A stretch of DNA of 24,769 bases from Ignavibacteriales bacterium (GTDB lineage Bacteria; Bacteroidota; Ignavibacteria; Ignavibacteriales; Ignavibacteriaceae). Below are positions 1 through 8,141 of the stretch, one piece after another (position 1 is the stretch's first letter; each line of letters starts with the position of its first letter). Location of the stretch: assembly GCA_003142915.1 (NCBI GenBank), contig PLNZ01000296.1, forward strand, positions 7,221 to 31,989, given 5' to 3'. Below the pieces are notes generated by a model. The model worked only from the letters and a program-made list of their open reading frames with translations. It searched no databases and was not told the origin of the DNA. A program made the translations under genes and the position numbers.

Positions 1-1027
1 AATAACGGATGTTTTTTCACAAAGTAACAATATTGACCTTGAAACTTCCCGTCCGCTTTGGGAAGGTGCAAAGATAGATTTGTCCTGGAAATTAAGCTGG
101 TCATTAAATCAGAGTACCCCATATACAACTGCAACTCCAAATGGTTCCCTTGCAAGCGCAGGACCAATTACCTCAACAGGAACTTTAAGCAGGTCATTTC
201 TGTCATTGCCGCCTGTGTCTCTTTTAAGTGTATTTAAAAGCGGTGTAAGCCAGGTAAATAAACTTTATAACCCTAACGCTATAGACCCGCAACAAAGTCT
301 TTCCCAGGCTTTTATAGAAGGATTTGAAACGCTGCCTTTGCTTTCACAGACAAGTTTTTTGCAGAATGTTGCTGATTATATACCAAGGCCTAATTGGACT
401 ATTACCTGGGACGGACTTGAAAAATATTGGCCATTTAAATCTATAGCCGAAAAAGTTTCATTAGATCATTCATATAATTCAAGCTATACTGAAGGTTGGT
501 ACATTGATCCCAATGGAAATAAGGTTACACAACAACAACAGATTAATTATGCTTTTGCGCCTCTTATCGGGCTAAATATGACATTTGGAAAGCTTTGGAA
601 CGGGAGCTTGAGCGGCAGTATAAAATATGCCACCAGTTCCACATTTATTTTAGGACTATCATCTTTAAATATGACGCAGACTGCTTCAAGAGATATTGGC
701 GTATCGGCAACTTATTCAAAGTCCGGGTTTGAATTCCCGCTCTTTGGAATTTCTCTGAAGAACGATGTTGACTTTACATTTTCTTATACTTATAGTGAAA
801 ATTCGACTGTTCTTTTTGATATGACAAATTTCACAGACGGCGGAACGCTCCAGGATGGACAAACCAGAATTACCATTGAACCGAGAGTTAAATATACTAT
901 CAGTTCCAAGGTTTCTTTATCTATCTTTTATACAAGAACAACCGTACAGCCAGCAGCCTCATCAACTCTTTTACCCACTACTGACAACCAAGCCGGGTTA
1001 GATGTGCATATTGCAATAGGTGGTTAA
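1..1027 (+). CDS. sprA: SprA/Sov-type T9SS outer-membrane translocon, C-terminal part
   Basis: The reading frame is open from base 2, so the gene enters from upstream and only about 341 C-terminal residues are present; the TTG at 80 is internal, not a start. SprA is the very large (usually over 2,000 residues) outer-membrane beta-barrel that forms the T9SS export channel. Features recalled from the family are visible here: 'PLWEGAKIDLSW' near the beginning, 'RPNWTITWDGLEKYW' followed by a strand with 'SYNSSYTEGWY', then 'FPLFGISLKND', and a terminal 'RITIEPRVKYTISSKVSLS' stretch. Alternating polar and hydrophobic residues throughout suit amphipathic barrel strands. Lengths and residues are seen; the family call is recognition without a search. 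Its neighbour porX is a T9SS regulator, which supports the call. Confidence 0.85.
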   Translation, partial: ITDVFSQSNNIDLETSRPLWEGAKIDLSWKLSWSLNQSTPYTTATPNGSLASAGPITSTGTLSRSFLSLPPVSLLSVFKSGVSQVNKLYNPNAIDPQQSLSQAFIEGFETLPLLSQTSFLQNVADYIPRPNWTITWDGLEKYWPFKSIAEKVSLDHSYNSSYTEGWYIDPNGNKVTQQQQINYAFAPLIGLNMTFGKLWNGSLSGSIKYATSSTFILGLSSLNMTQTASRDIGVSATYSKSGFEFPLFGISLKNDVDFTFSYTYSENSTVLFDMTNFTDGGTLQDGQTRITIEPRVKYTISSKVSLSIFYTRTTVQPAASSTLLPTTDNQAGLDVHIAIGG

Positions 1028-1198
1028 AGAATTATATCCCTTTTGAATTGAGAGCTATGTATTTATTTAAATTGACTGATCAGGCACAAATATTATAAAA
1101 ATCTGTGAGTATTTTCCTATTACTTTTATGAAGCTTTGGGCAAATGTCTAATAAATTTTAAATTATTATATAAAACAATTTTAAAATAAGTGAGGATT

Positions 1199-2767
1199 AT
1201 GAAACGAAATAAAATTTTGTGGGTTGATGACGAAATAGAGCTTCTACGCTCACATATTATCTTTTTATCCGAGAAGGGCTACGAAGTTGATACGGAAACA
1301 AACGGGGAAGATGCAATTGTCTCTGTTAAAGAAAATGATTATGACCTGCTTTTTCTTGATGAAATGATGGCAGGTATGGGTGGACTTGAGACGCTTGCTC
1401 GAATTAAAGAAATAAATCCGAATCTGCCCGTAGTTATGGTAACCAAGAGTGAAGAAGAGAGCCTTATGAATGAAGCTATCGGCGGGAAAATTACCGATTA
1501 TTTAACTAAGCCGGTTAATCCCAGCCAGATATTGTTAGTCTGTAAAAAGATTCTTGAAGGTAGAATTATTTCCGGGCAATACGCAGCAAAGGATTATCTT
1601 TTGGATTTCAATGAAATATCACGCGCTTTTCTAAATGAAATGGATTTTGCGGAATGGATTGAAATATATCTTAAACTTGTGAATTGGGATATTGAGCTGG
1701 ATTCTCACCCGGAAATTGATTTACGTCAGACGTTAAACGATCAAAAAAAGGAAGGGAACAAGGAATTCTCAAAATTTGTAGAAAAGAATTATCGTAACTG
1801 GGTGACCTCAGCCGGTGCTTTTGATACTCCCGGTCTTACAACTGAAATTTTACCTAAATATGTTTTGCCGCATGTTAATGATTTAAAATCTTCCGTGTTC
1901 CTGTTTGTGATAGACTGCCTGCGTTTAGATCAATGGCTGGTAATGGAAAAGCACTTGCTTGACCTTTTTAAAATTGATAAAGAATATTATTACGCTATTC
2001 TACCTACTGCTACACCTTATGCGCGTAATGCTTTATTCGGCGCTTTGTTTCCATCAGAGATAGAAAAACATTATCCTCAACTTTGGAGTTCCGGTGATGA
2101 TGATGAAAAGAGCATGAATAAATATGAAAAAGAACTGCTTCAATTCTTTCTTGACAGGAAAAAAGTTAAATTAAGAAATGAATTAAAGTACATAAAAATA
2201 ATCGATCCCGAAGTTGGGCGTAATTTTGAGCAAAATATTTTATCATACCGGGACTCTCATTTAACCGCAGTTGTTGTAAACTTTTTAGATATGATTGCGC
2301 ATGGCAGATCCGATTCTGCTCTTCTAAAAGAAATTGCGCCTGATGAACCCGCTTATAGGTCTTTAACCAATACCTGGTTTACACATTCATCTCTATTATC
2401 TACTTTCAAAGCAATTGCCGGAATCAAGAATGCAAAAATAATTATAACAACCGATCACGGAAGCATCAGGTGTTTAAGAGGCGCTAAAGTTCTTGGCGAC
2501 CGTGAAGCTTCATCAAACTTAAGATTTAAGTTTGGCAGGAATCTGAAGATTGATGATAAGCATGCGATCTACATAAAGAATCCGGAAGAATATAAATTGC
2601 CAAAGCGCGGCGTTACTATAAATTATATTATTGCAAAAGAAGATTATTATTTCGTGTATCCGACCGATTATCATAAGTATTTAGCTTTTTACAAAGATAC
2701 TTTTCAGCACGGCGGAATCTCTATGGAAGAAATGATTTTACCTGTAATAACTATGGAACCCAAATAG
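1199..2767 (+). CDS. porX: PorX-type response regulator with PglZ/alkaline-phosphatase domain
   Basis: This 522-residue protein has an N-terminal CheY-like receiver (about 1-120) with acidic D10/D11, phospho-acceptor D54, T82 and K104. A helical linker follows, then a PglZ/alkaline-phosphatase-superfamily domain from about residue 210. Candidate metal and catalytic residues are D239 in 'VIDCLRLDQW', T270/T272 in 'PTATPYARN', D364 and H368 in 'FLDMIAH', D419-H420 in 'TTDHGS' and H504 in 'QHGG'. In Bacteroidota, PorX controls T9SS output with the sensor PorY, and its phosphatase-like domain is reported to act on oligonucleotides. I prefer ATG at 1199, preceded by GAGG, over the GTG at 1190. It sits downstream of sprA across a 171-base gap and two bases before tsaE. 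No PorY or sigma partner is in the window. Confidence 0.92.
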   Translation: MKRNKILWVDDEIELLRSHIIFLSEKGYEVDTETNGEDAIVSVKENDYDLLFLDEMMAGMGGLETLARIKEINPNLPVVMVTKSEEESLMNEAIGGKITDYLTKPVNPSQILLVCKKILEGRIISGQYAAKDYLLDFNEISRAFLNEMDFAEWIEIYLKLVNWDIELDSHPEIDLRQTLNDQKKEGNKEFSKFVEKNYRNWVTSAGAFDTPGLTTEILPKYVLPHVNDLKSSVFLFVIDCLRLDQWLVMEKHLLDLFKIDKEYYYAILPTATPYARNALFGALFPSEIEKHYPQLWSSGDDDEKSMNKYEKELLQFFLDRKKVKLRNELKYIKIIDPEVGRNFEQNILSYRDSHLTAVVVNFLDMIAHGRSDSALLKEIAPDEPAYRSLTNTWFTHSSLLSTFKAIAGIKNAKIIITTDHGSIRCLRGAKVLGDREASSNLRFKFGRNLKIDDKHAIYIKNPEEYKLPKRGVTINYIIAKEDYYFVYPTDYHKYLAFYKDTFQHGGISMEEMILPVITMEPK

Positions 2768-2769
2768 TT

Positions 2770-3198
2770 ATGAGTTTTTTATTCAGCCAAAAAATTTATT
2801 CGGAAGATGAAACTATTGCATTAGCGTCAAAATTTTCAAATGAATTGAAACCCGGTGATGTTGTAATTCTTAACGGTAATCTTGGCACCGGGAAAACTTT
2901 TTTTATTAAACATGCGCTAAAAAACCTTGGCATAGATAACGTCAGCAGTCCTACATTTGCAATAGTAAACGAGTACAAGGGAAAATTTAGGATTTATCAT
3001 TTCGATTTTTACAGGTTAAAAAATTCTGCCGAGCTTTTTGATATCGGTTTCAATGATTATCTGAATGACGATGATTCGATTACACTTATCGAATGGGGAA
3101 ATTTAATTCCAAGTGTTTTACCGCGCAAGAGGCTGGAAATTAATATAAATATAGAGAGTGACTTCTCAAGGAAATTTATTTTTGAAAAATATGAATAG
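2770..3198 (+). CDS. tsaE: tRNA t6A synthesis ATPase TsaE
   Basis: This 142-residue P-loop ATPase is close to the usual TsaE length. The Walker A motif is at G36-T43 (GNLGTGKT). It is followed by 'SPTFAIVNEY' and 'HFDFYRL', both typical of TsaE, and by 'IEWG' near the C-terminus. TsaE assists the TsaB-TsaD complex in making N6-threonylcarbamoyladenosine at position 37 of ANN-decoding tRNAs. The start lies two bases after the porX stop and its end overlaps the preferred tsaB start by 8 bases, so the three genes are very likely co-transcribed and translationally coupled. TsaC and TsaD are not in the window. I recall tsaE next to porX in Bacteroidota as common, which makes the order familiar. 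Confidence 0.95.
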   Translation: MSFLFSQKIYSEDETIALASKFSNELKPGDVVILNGNLGTGKTFFIKHALKNLGIDNVSSPTFAIVNEYKGKFRIYHFDFYRLKNSAELFDIGFNDYLNDDDSITLIEWGNLIPSVLPRKRLEININIESDFSRKFIFEKYE

Positions 3199-3907
3199 TA
3201 ATAAACCAATACTATCTATAGAAACATCCGGAGTTTTATGCGGCGCATGCGTCTATTTTAGTTATGATAAGTTTTTTGAGGCAAATATTCATTTTAAGAA
3301 TGTTCATGCAGAAAAGCTGTTTGAAACAATTGATTATGTAATTAAGGCTGCCGGTATCGAAACCAAGGATTTAGGTGCAATAGCAGTATCGGCGGGTCCC
3401 GGTTCCTTTACCGGTTTAAGGATCGGCATGTCTGCTGCCAAAGGAATTGCATTCGGTTTGTCTTTGCCGATTATTCCTGTTCCAACCTTTGAAGCGCTCG
3501 CTTTTCAAATAGCATCGCTGCTTCCTGAAGAAACAACGTTCATAATTGCTAATAAAGTTAACATGGAAGAGATATATTGTGCAAAATTTCAAATTAAATC
3601 CAATTTGTTAGACAGGTTTAATAATTATATATTTGTAGAGAAATTGAAGATAATAAACTTATCGGGATTTCAGGATTTTAGTAAAGATTGTATTTCCTTC
3701 GGTAATGTAAACTCAGGAACCTTAGGAAAAGAAGACGGACAAAAGATGGATTTACTTTCTAAGAAGGCAGGATTAGTCGCACCTTCACCCGTTTTTGTAG
3801 CTAAATGGGGAAGTTTATTCGGCGCTGATTTGTTAACGACTAATTATGACTATCTTGAACCTAATTATCTTAAAAATTTTATTATAAAGGAAAGAAAAAA
3901 TGTTTAA
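3191..3907 (+). CDS. tsaB: tRNA t6A synthesis protein TsaB
   Basis: TsaB is the inactive ASKHA-fold partner that dimerises with TsaD in t6A synthesis. The N-terminal 'ILSIETSG' strand-turn and the hallmark 'SAGPGSFTGLRIGMSAAKG' are both visible, followed by 'PVPTFEALA'. I choose ATG at 3191 (238 residues) because family members begin a few residues before 'ILSIETS'. The GTG at 3158 would add 11 residues lying wholly inside tsaE. With the 3191 start, tsaB overlaps tsaE by 8 bases, and its own end overlaps the next gene by 8 bases, which suggests coupled translation. The C-terminal half is less conserved, as usual for TsaB, and ends with 'YLEPNYLKN', resembling the 'P.YLR' tail of the family. 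Confidence 0.93.
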   Translation: MNSNKPILSIETSGVLCGACVYFSYDKFFEANIHFKNVHAEKLFETIDYVIKAAGIETKDLGAIAVSAGPGSFTGLRIGMSAAKGIAFGLSLPIIPVPTFEALAFQIASLLPEETTFIIANKVNMEEIYCAKFQIKSNLLDRFNNYIFVEKLKIINLSGFQDFSKDCISFGNVNSGTLGKEDGQKMDLLSKKAGLVAPSPVFVAKWGSLFGADLLTTNYDYLEPNYLKNFIIKERKNV

Positions 3908-4652
3908 AAAGGTACTATCTTTTTTGGTTTTTTTTTCTGCTTATGTATTCGCACAGTCGATTGGCCCTAAAGTGACTATACCTCAAATTAATTATGATTT
4001 TTCTCATTTCCCTGAGAACTCCACTTTGCAGCATACATATATGATATTTAACGGCGGCGGCGGGGTATTAAAGTTATTGGGAGTTAGTTCTTCTTGTAAG
4101 TGTATTACTGCCAGCCTGGACAGGACGACGCTTACACCAACTGATTCTGCAAGACTTGATGTAAGCTATTCAAATAACGGTACATCAAAAGGTATAGATA
4201 ATTATGTATCGCTTACAACTAATGATCCTAATAATCCGGATGTAAGAATATTTATAACAAGGGCTGTTCCAACAGGCGCCCCTACTTTATCATATATGCC
4301 CATAGATACTATTGGAGGTTCGGTAGTTGGGCCTTTAATTTTTATGCCTGAAGCAGAACATGATTTTGGAAAAATGAAACAAGGCGACGTTGGTAAGTAT
4401 ACGTTTAAAATAATAAACAAGGGAACAGGTTTGCTTAGAATTAAAGATATTACTACTTCATGCGGCTGTACTGCTGCGGTTATTAAGGATAAAGACATTC
4501 CTGCCGGAAAAGAAGGAGAAATTTTAGTTCAGTTTGATTCATCCGGGAAGATGGGAAAGCTTTCACGCAGGATAACTGTTCTTTCTAACGATCCGAAAAA
4601 TACTTATAAAAACATTATAATTTATGCCGATGTAGAAACTGTGAAAGAATAG
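3900..4652 (+). CDS. Secreted DUF1573 protein with two repeats
   Basis: This 250-residue protein has a clear signal peptide (MFKK, hydrophobic run, likely cut after A18 in 'AYVFA-Q'). Two DUF1573-type immunoglobulin-like domains follow, about residues 28-120 and 150-247. Each carries the family's short Cys-x-Cys motif, C66-K-C68 and C188-G-C190, and each ends with a 'TNDP/SNDP' turn before the last strand. The domain is very common in Bacteroidota and Ignavibacteria exported proteins and has no firmly assigned biochemical function. AAAGGAAAG precedes the ATG, and the start overlaps tsaB by 8 bases. No T9SS C-terminal sorting domain is apparent, so I expect a periplasmic or envelope location. 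Its place between tRNA modification and fatty-acid genes gives little functional clue. Confidence 0.87.
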   Translation: MFKKVLSFLVFFSAYVFAQSIGPKVTIPQINYDFSHFPENSTLQHTYMIFNGGGGVLKLLGVSSSCKCITASLDRTTLTPTDSARLDVSYSNNGTSKGIDNYVSLTTNDPNNPDVRIFITRAVPTGAPTLSYMPIDTIGGSVVGPLIFMPEAEHDFGKMKQGDVGKYTFKIINKGTGLLRIKDITTSCGCTAAVIKDKDIPAGKEGEILVQFDSSGKMGKLSRRITVLSNDPKNTYKNIIIYADVETVKE

Positions 4653-4654
4653 GT

Positions 4655-5494
4655 ATGGCTTGGTTTAAAAGATCTAAAGAAAATATTTCTCCCGATTCGC
4701 AAAAGAAAGATTTGCCTGACGGGCTATGGGAAAAATGCCCCAGCTGCGGTGAGATAGTACATAAGAAGCAACTTGAATCTAATTTGTGGACTTGCGTGAA
4801 GTGTAATTATCATTTTAGAATAGGCAGCGTGGAATATATCGATATTCTTCTTGATAAAGGAACGTTCAAAGAGATGGATAAAAAAATGCGTTCCTCCGAT
4901 CCTCTTGGTTTTGAAGATACTAAAAAATACATCGATAGAATACAGCAAACAATTAAAAAGCTTGGTCTTTATGATGCTATAAAAACCGGGACAGGGAAAG
5001 TAAACGGGATGGATGTTGCACTCGGCTGTATGGATTTTAAATTTATCGGCGGAAGTATGGGCTCCGTGGTTGGAGAAAAAATTGCTCGTTTAGTTGACAG
5101 AGCATATAAAAATAAAATTCCATTAATTATTGTTTCTGCAAGCGGCGGCGCAAGAATGATGGAAGGCGCTTTTTCATTAATGCAGATGGCAAAAACAAGC
5201 TCACGTTTAGCGAGGCTTGCCGATGCAAAAATTCCTTATATTTCTGTTTTAACCGACCCGACTACCGGCGGCACTACTGCAAGCTATGCCATGCTTGGAG
5301 ATATTCATATTGCAGAACCGCAGGCGCTTATCGGATTTGCCGGGCCGCGTGTTATAAAACAAACTATTGGTAAAGATTTGCCAGCAGGTTTTCAGCGCTC
5401 GGAGTTCCTTCTTGAACAGGGTTTTGTTGATATAATTTCCTCGCGAAAAGATTTAAAGAATAATATTTTTAATGTCTTAACTTTAATTAGTTGA
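4655..5494 (+). CDS. accD: Acetyl-CoA carboxylase carboxyltransferase subunit beta
   Basis: AccD is the beta half of the carboxyltransferase that makes malonyl-CoA for fatty acid synthesis. The 279-residue protein has the bacterial AccD zinc ribbon with C28-x2-C31 and C47-x2-C50. The crotonase-like core shows 'SASGGARMMEGAFSLMQM', 'LTDPTTGGTTASYAMLGD' and 'AEPQALIGFAGPRVIKQT', all diagnostic. The start is two bases after the DUF1573 stop, with only a weak AGG as ribosome site, so translation probably depends on coupling. AccA, AccB and AccC are not in the window. A biotin-protein ligase about 1.6 kb downstream on the other strand would charge the AccB partner. The length is slightly short against E. 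coli AccD but all core motifs are present. Confidence 0.96.
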   Translation: MAWFKRSKENISPDSQKKDLPDGLWEKCPSCGEIVHKKQLESNLWTCVKCNYHFRIGSVEYIDILLDKGTFKEMDKKMRSSDPLGFEDTKKYIDRIQQTIKKLGLYDAIKTGTGKVNGMDVALGCMDFKFIGGSMGSVVGEKIARLVDRAYKNKIPLIIVSASGGARMMEGAFSLMQMAKTSSRLARLADAKIPYISVLTDPTTGGTTASYAMLGDIHIAEPQALIGFAGPRVIKQTIGKDLPAGFQRSEFLLEQGFVDIISSRKDLKNNIFNVLTLIS

Positions 5495-5501
5495 GGGAAT
5501 T

Positions 5502-6353
5502 ATCAAATCTATATATAGCGCTAACGGTTTGCAGCGCCTTTCGGCTAAAAATAAAGCCGTGGGGAAAACTATTGGGCTCGTTCCGACTATGGGATACCTG
5601 CATGCAGGACATCTTTCATTAGTAAAAAAATCAAAAGAAAAAGCAGATATTACCGTTGTTTCTATTTTTGTTAATCCTACTCAATTTGCCCCCAACGAAG
5701 ATTTATTAAAGTACCCAAGAGATATCGTGCATGATAAAAAACTCCTTAAAAAAGCCGGCGTTGATTATGTCTTTATCCCGTCTGTTGAGGAAATTTATCC
5801 CAAGGGATTTCAGACATTTGTTGAAGTAGATAAAATTACAAGGCATTTTGAGGGCGAGTTCAGACCGATTCATTTTAAAGGCGTAACCACCATTGTTTCC
5901 ATTTTGTTTAATATTGTCAGACCGGATTATGCTTTCTTCGGTCAGAAAGATGCACAGCAGGCGGCAATAATAAAGCGGATGGTGAAAGATCTTAAAATGG
6001 ACCTGGAAATTATTGTTTGCCCTATAATTCGCGAACAAGATGGTTTGGCAAAGAGTTCCAGAAATATTTATTTATCGGTGCAGGAAAGAAAAGATGCGCT
6101 TGTACTCAGCAGATCTCTTAAAACTGCTCAAAGGCTTATCAAAGAAGATACGAAAAGTGCAACCGCAATTATAAATAAAATGAAAGAGGAAATTTCTTCT
6201 GTTAGTACTTCCAAATTAGATTATATCAAGATAGTTGATAAAGAAAAGTTTGAAGAAGCAGGAAGCTTATCGGTAGGAAAGAAATATTATATTCTGATTG
6301 CCTGTAAATTCGGGAAGACACGCCTGATTGATAATATTCTTATCAAAACATAA
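5502..6353 (+). CDS. panC: Pantothenate synthetase, probable non-canonical start
   Basis: PanC joins pantoate and beta-alanine using ATP. Visible family motifs are 'VPTMGYLHAGHLSLV' with the HxGH nucleotide signature, 'FVNPTQF', 'FFGQKDAQQAAIIKRMVKDL' and 'DGLAKSSRN', the KMSKS-like loop. Family members begin with a short strand about 27 residues before VPTMG. Here that segment reads 'IIKSIYSANGLQRL' and contains no ATG or GTG. The only standard alternative, TTG at 5529, would remove the conserved first strand and has no good ribosome site. A GAGGG at 5493-5497 sits correctly for ATC at 5502, or very tightly for ATT at 5499, so I place the start at 5502 (283 codons). A base error or mutation of an ATG is the main alternative. 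It follows accD by 7 bases. Confidence 0.9.
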   Translation: MKSIYSANGLQRLSAKNKAVGKTIGLVPTMGYLHAGHLSLVKKSKEKADITVVSIFVNPTQFAPNEDLLKYPRDIVHDKKLLKKAGVDYVFIPSVEEIYPKGFQTFVEVDKITRHFEGEFRPIHFKGVTTIVSILFNIVRPDYAFFGQKDAQQAAIIKRMVKDLKMDLEIIVCPIIREQDGLAKSSRNIYLSVQERKDALVLSRSLKTAQRLIKEDTKSATAIINKMKEEISSVSTSKLDYIKIVDKEKFEEAGSLSVGKKYYILIACKFGKTRLIDNILIKT

Positions 6354-6367
6354 GGCTTTTACCCACG

Positions 6368-7135
6368 CTAACTCTCTTGATGGTTTTTATCGTAAATAGT
6401 TTTTACGCCTAATAGTACAAGTTCGGGGACAAATTTATATTCAAAGTTAAAATAGGGCAGCAGTTTTTCGGCGTTGCCGCCCGTAATAAAAATTTTTAAT
6501 TCTTTAGCTTTCATCTCAGATTTTAAATAACCAATTGTACTTTTAATTAGTCCAATGCCTGAATTTATTACACCGCTTGCAATTGATGATCGGGTATTTC
6601 TACCAATAAAATTATTATAATATTTTTCTGAAACATTAGGAAGCTGTGCAGTGCTGCGATTTAAAGATTCAAACATCATAGTAATACCTGGAGCGATTAT
6701 TCCTCCGTTAAACTCGCCGGGGTAGCTTACAATGTTTATAGTAGTTGCTGTACCCAGATCAATTGCAAGGATATAAGTCTTATCGTCAAAATTTTTATAA
6801 TCTTCGGTACTTTTGTAAAGAGAAAATGCTCCTTCGGCAGAACACAGCCTGTCGATACCGAGTGTTTCCGGTGAGTCATAAGAAATCTTTAGATTAAATT
6901 TTACTTCTTTAGTTATGATGAAAGGACAGAAATTTTTAAGAACTATTGACTCGTTAATTATTTTTTTAGTCAATTCAGGGACTACAGAAGAGACTGCAAA
7001 ATTATGAACAGATTTTGTATGTAAATAAGCGTTGAAAGATTCTATATTATTGAATAACATCTTCTCAGTAAGCTTATCATCAGAAAACAAACCCGTCTTA
7101 ATATTTGTATTCCCGATATCGCAGGCTAATAACAT
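6368..7135 (-). CDS. coaX: Type III pantothenate kinase
   Basis: CoaX phosphorylates pantothenate, the first committed step to coenzyme A, directly downstream of the PanC product in the pathway. The 255-residue protein is of normal length and shows the ASKHA-fold motifs of the type III class: 'DIGNTNIK' at 6-13 for ATP phosphates, 'GIDRL' at 93-97, 'AIDLGTATTIN' with D126 for the metal or catalytic site, 'GGIIAPGI', and 'ITGGNA' near the C-terminus. It converges with panC across 14 bases with no obvious hairpin between them. Its ATG follows the birA stop with no intervening base (TAA then ATG), so birA and coaX form one tightly coupled leftward unit. Confidence 0.95.
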   Translation of the reverse strand: MLLACDIGNTNIKTGLFSDDKLTEKMLFNNIESFNAYLHTKSVHNFAVSSVVPELTKKIINESIVLKNFCPFIITKEVKFNLKISYDSPETLGIDRLCSAEGAFSLYKSTEDYKNFDDKTYILAIDLGTATTINIVSYPGEFNGGIIAPGITMMFESLNRSTAQLPNVSEKYYNNFIGRNTRSSIASGVINSGIGLIKSTIGYLKSEMKAKELKIFITGGNAEKLLPYFNFEYKFVPELVLLGVKTIYDKNHQES

Positions 7136-7924
7136 TTAAATGTTTACATCTCCCAAGTAAATTTTTTCAATTTTCCCATTATTCTTTAATAACAGGAAGC
7201 CTTCTTCATCTATATCATCAAAAATTCCGTATCTGATACTTTCGCCTTCTGAAATGGAAATTTTCTCGCCAATTAATTCGCACTTGGATTTCCAGTCTTT
7301 TAGAATATCATTTGGCGAAGCTTCAAACTTATTTAGCGTTTCTTCAAAGTTGTTAAGATACTCTGCTAATAATCTTTCCCTGTCAATTATATTGTTTAAT
7401 TCCAATTTTAAAGAGGTAGGCGGAATGTTATAATTGCCTTGAAAAAGAATTTGGTTTACATTTATACCGATTCCAATTACCAGCCTTTCCACTTTGATTC
7501 CGTTAGAAATGGATTCCATCAGTATGCCCGCAATTTTTTTCCCGTTAACTAAAACATCATTGGGCCATTTAAGTTCGGTTCTTAACTGGTAAAGATTTTC
7601 AATTGCGTTAGCAACAGCGAGTGAGGCGGCAAAATTTAAAATATTAAATCTTTTACTAAGGTATTTCTTATTTGTCAGCAGTATGGAAAAGGTTAAATTA
7701 TAACCCCGCGTACTATACCAAACTTTATTATTTCTTCCATGACCATTGTTTTGTTTCTCCGCTAGTAGTACCGTACCATCTGTGTTGAACTTATTGACCT
7801 TATTTAGCAAAAAAGAATTGGTTGATTCAATTTCTTCCGTATATACAAAATTTCTACCAATAACATCGGTGTTTAATTTTATGTCAAAATTTTCCAGATT
7901 GAACAAATTAACCTCAAAATTCAA
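7136..7924 (-). CDS. birA: Biotin-[acetyl-CoA carboxylase] ligase
   Basis: This 262-residue biotin protein ligase activates biotin as biotinyl-AMP and transfers it to the carrier protein of acetyl-CoA carboxylase. It lacks the N-terminal DNA-binding domain of E. coli BirA, so it is a monofunctional enzyme. Visible motifs are 'IESTNSFLL', 'AEKQNNGHGRNNKVW' (biotinyl-adenylate loop, GRGRxGR in other members), 'ELKWPNDVLVNGKKIAGILME' and 'VIGIGINVNQ', followed by a small C-terminal SH3-like domain. The reading frame has no ATG before the conserved region. TTG at 7924 is the first usable start, because an in-frame stop lies two codons upstream; TTG at 7906 is the alternative. No strong ribosome site is seen. 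The coaX ATG follows its stop directly. Confidence 0.92.
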   Translation of the reverse strand: MNFEVNLFNLENFDIKLNTDVIGRNFVYTEEIESTNSFLLNKVNKFNTDGTVLLAEKQNNGHGRNNKVWYSTRGYNLTFSILLTNKKYLSKRFNILNFAASLAVANAIENLYQLRTELKWPNDVLVNGKKIAGILMESISNGIKVERLVIGIGINVNQILFQGNYNIPPTSLKLELNNIIDRERLLAEYLNNFEETLNKFEASPNDILKDWKSKCELIGEKISISEGESIRYGIFDDIDEEGFLLLKNNGKIEKIYLGDVNI

Positions 7925-7987
7925 TGATTAAAAATAATTAAATTCTACAACAATTGTCAGATTAATCGTCAGTATAAATATCTAACA

Positions 7988-8015
7988 CGCCAAAAAGGCA
8001 GAAGATGCGCCAAAA
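7988..8015. repeat. Direct repeat CGCCAAAA spaced 20 bases
   Basis: CGCCAAAA occurs at 7988-7995 and again at 8008-8015, exactly 20 bases apart, about two helical turns. It lies in the divergent intergenic region between birA and the first hsp20. Same-face half-sites like these could be a regulator or architectural-protein site, but with only two copies of eight bases chance is a real possibility. Confidence 0.3.
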
Positions 8016-8089
8016 TACAACAATTCAATAATATTACGTTATCTTTGATAACTCATTATATTATAATTATTTAAAAACAAATTTATTGT

Positions 8090-8117
8090 TTGGCATATTG
8101 ATTGCTTTATTTATTCT
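8090..8117 (+). promoter_or_regulatory. Possible sigma-70-like promoter of hsp20
   Basis: TTGGCA at 8090-8095 is separated by 16 bases from TATTCT at 8112-8117. This would give a short leader carrying the AAGGAG at 8130-8135 before the hsp20 ATG. The region is AT-rich, so this is a weak call. No CIRCE element (paired TTAGCACTC and GAGTGCTAA) is seen here. Confidence 0.28.
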
Positions 8118-8141
8118 AAGTTTTTATGTAAGGAGTTAGAA

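Noticed and set aside
7925..7965. Possible leaderless promoter for birA on the minus strand (CTGACA then TATTTT a few bases before TTG 7924)
   Set aside because: The match to consensus is partial and the stretch is so AT-rich that such boxes arise by chance.
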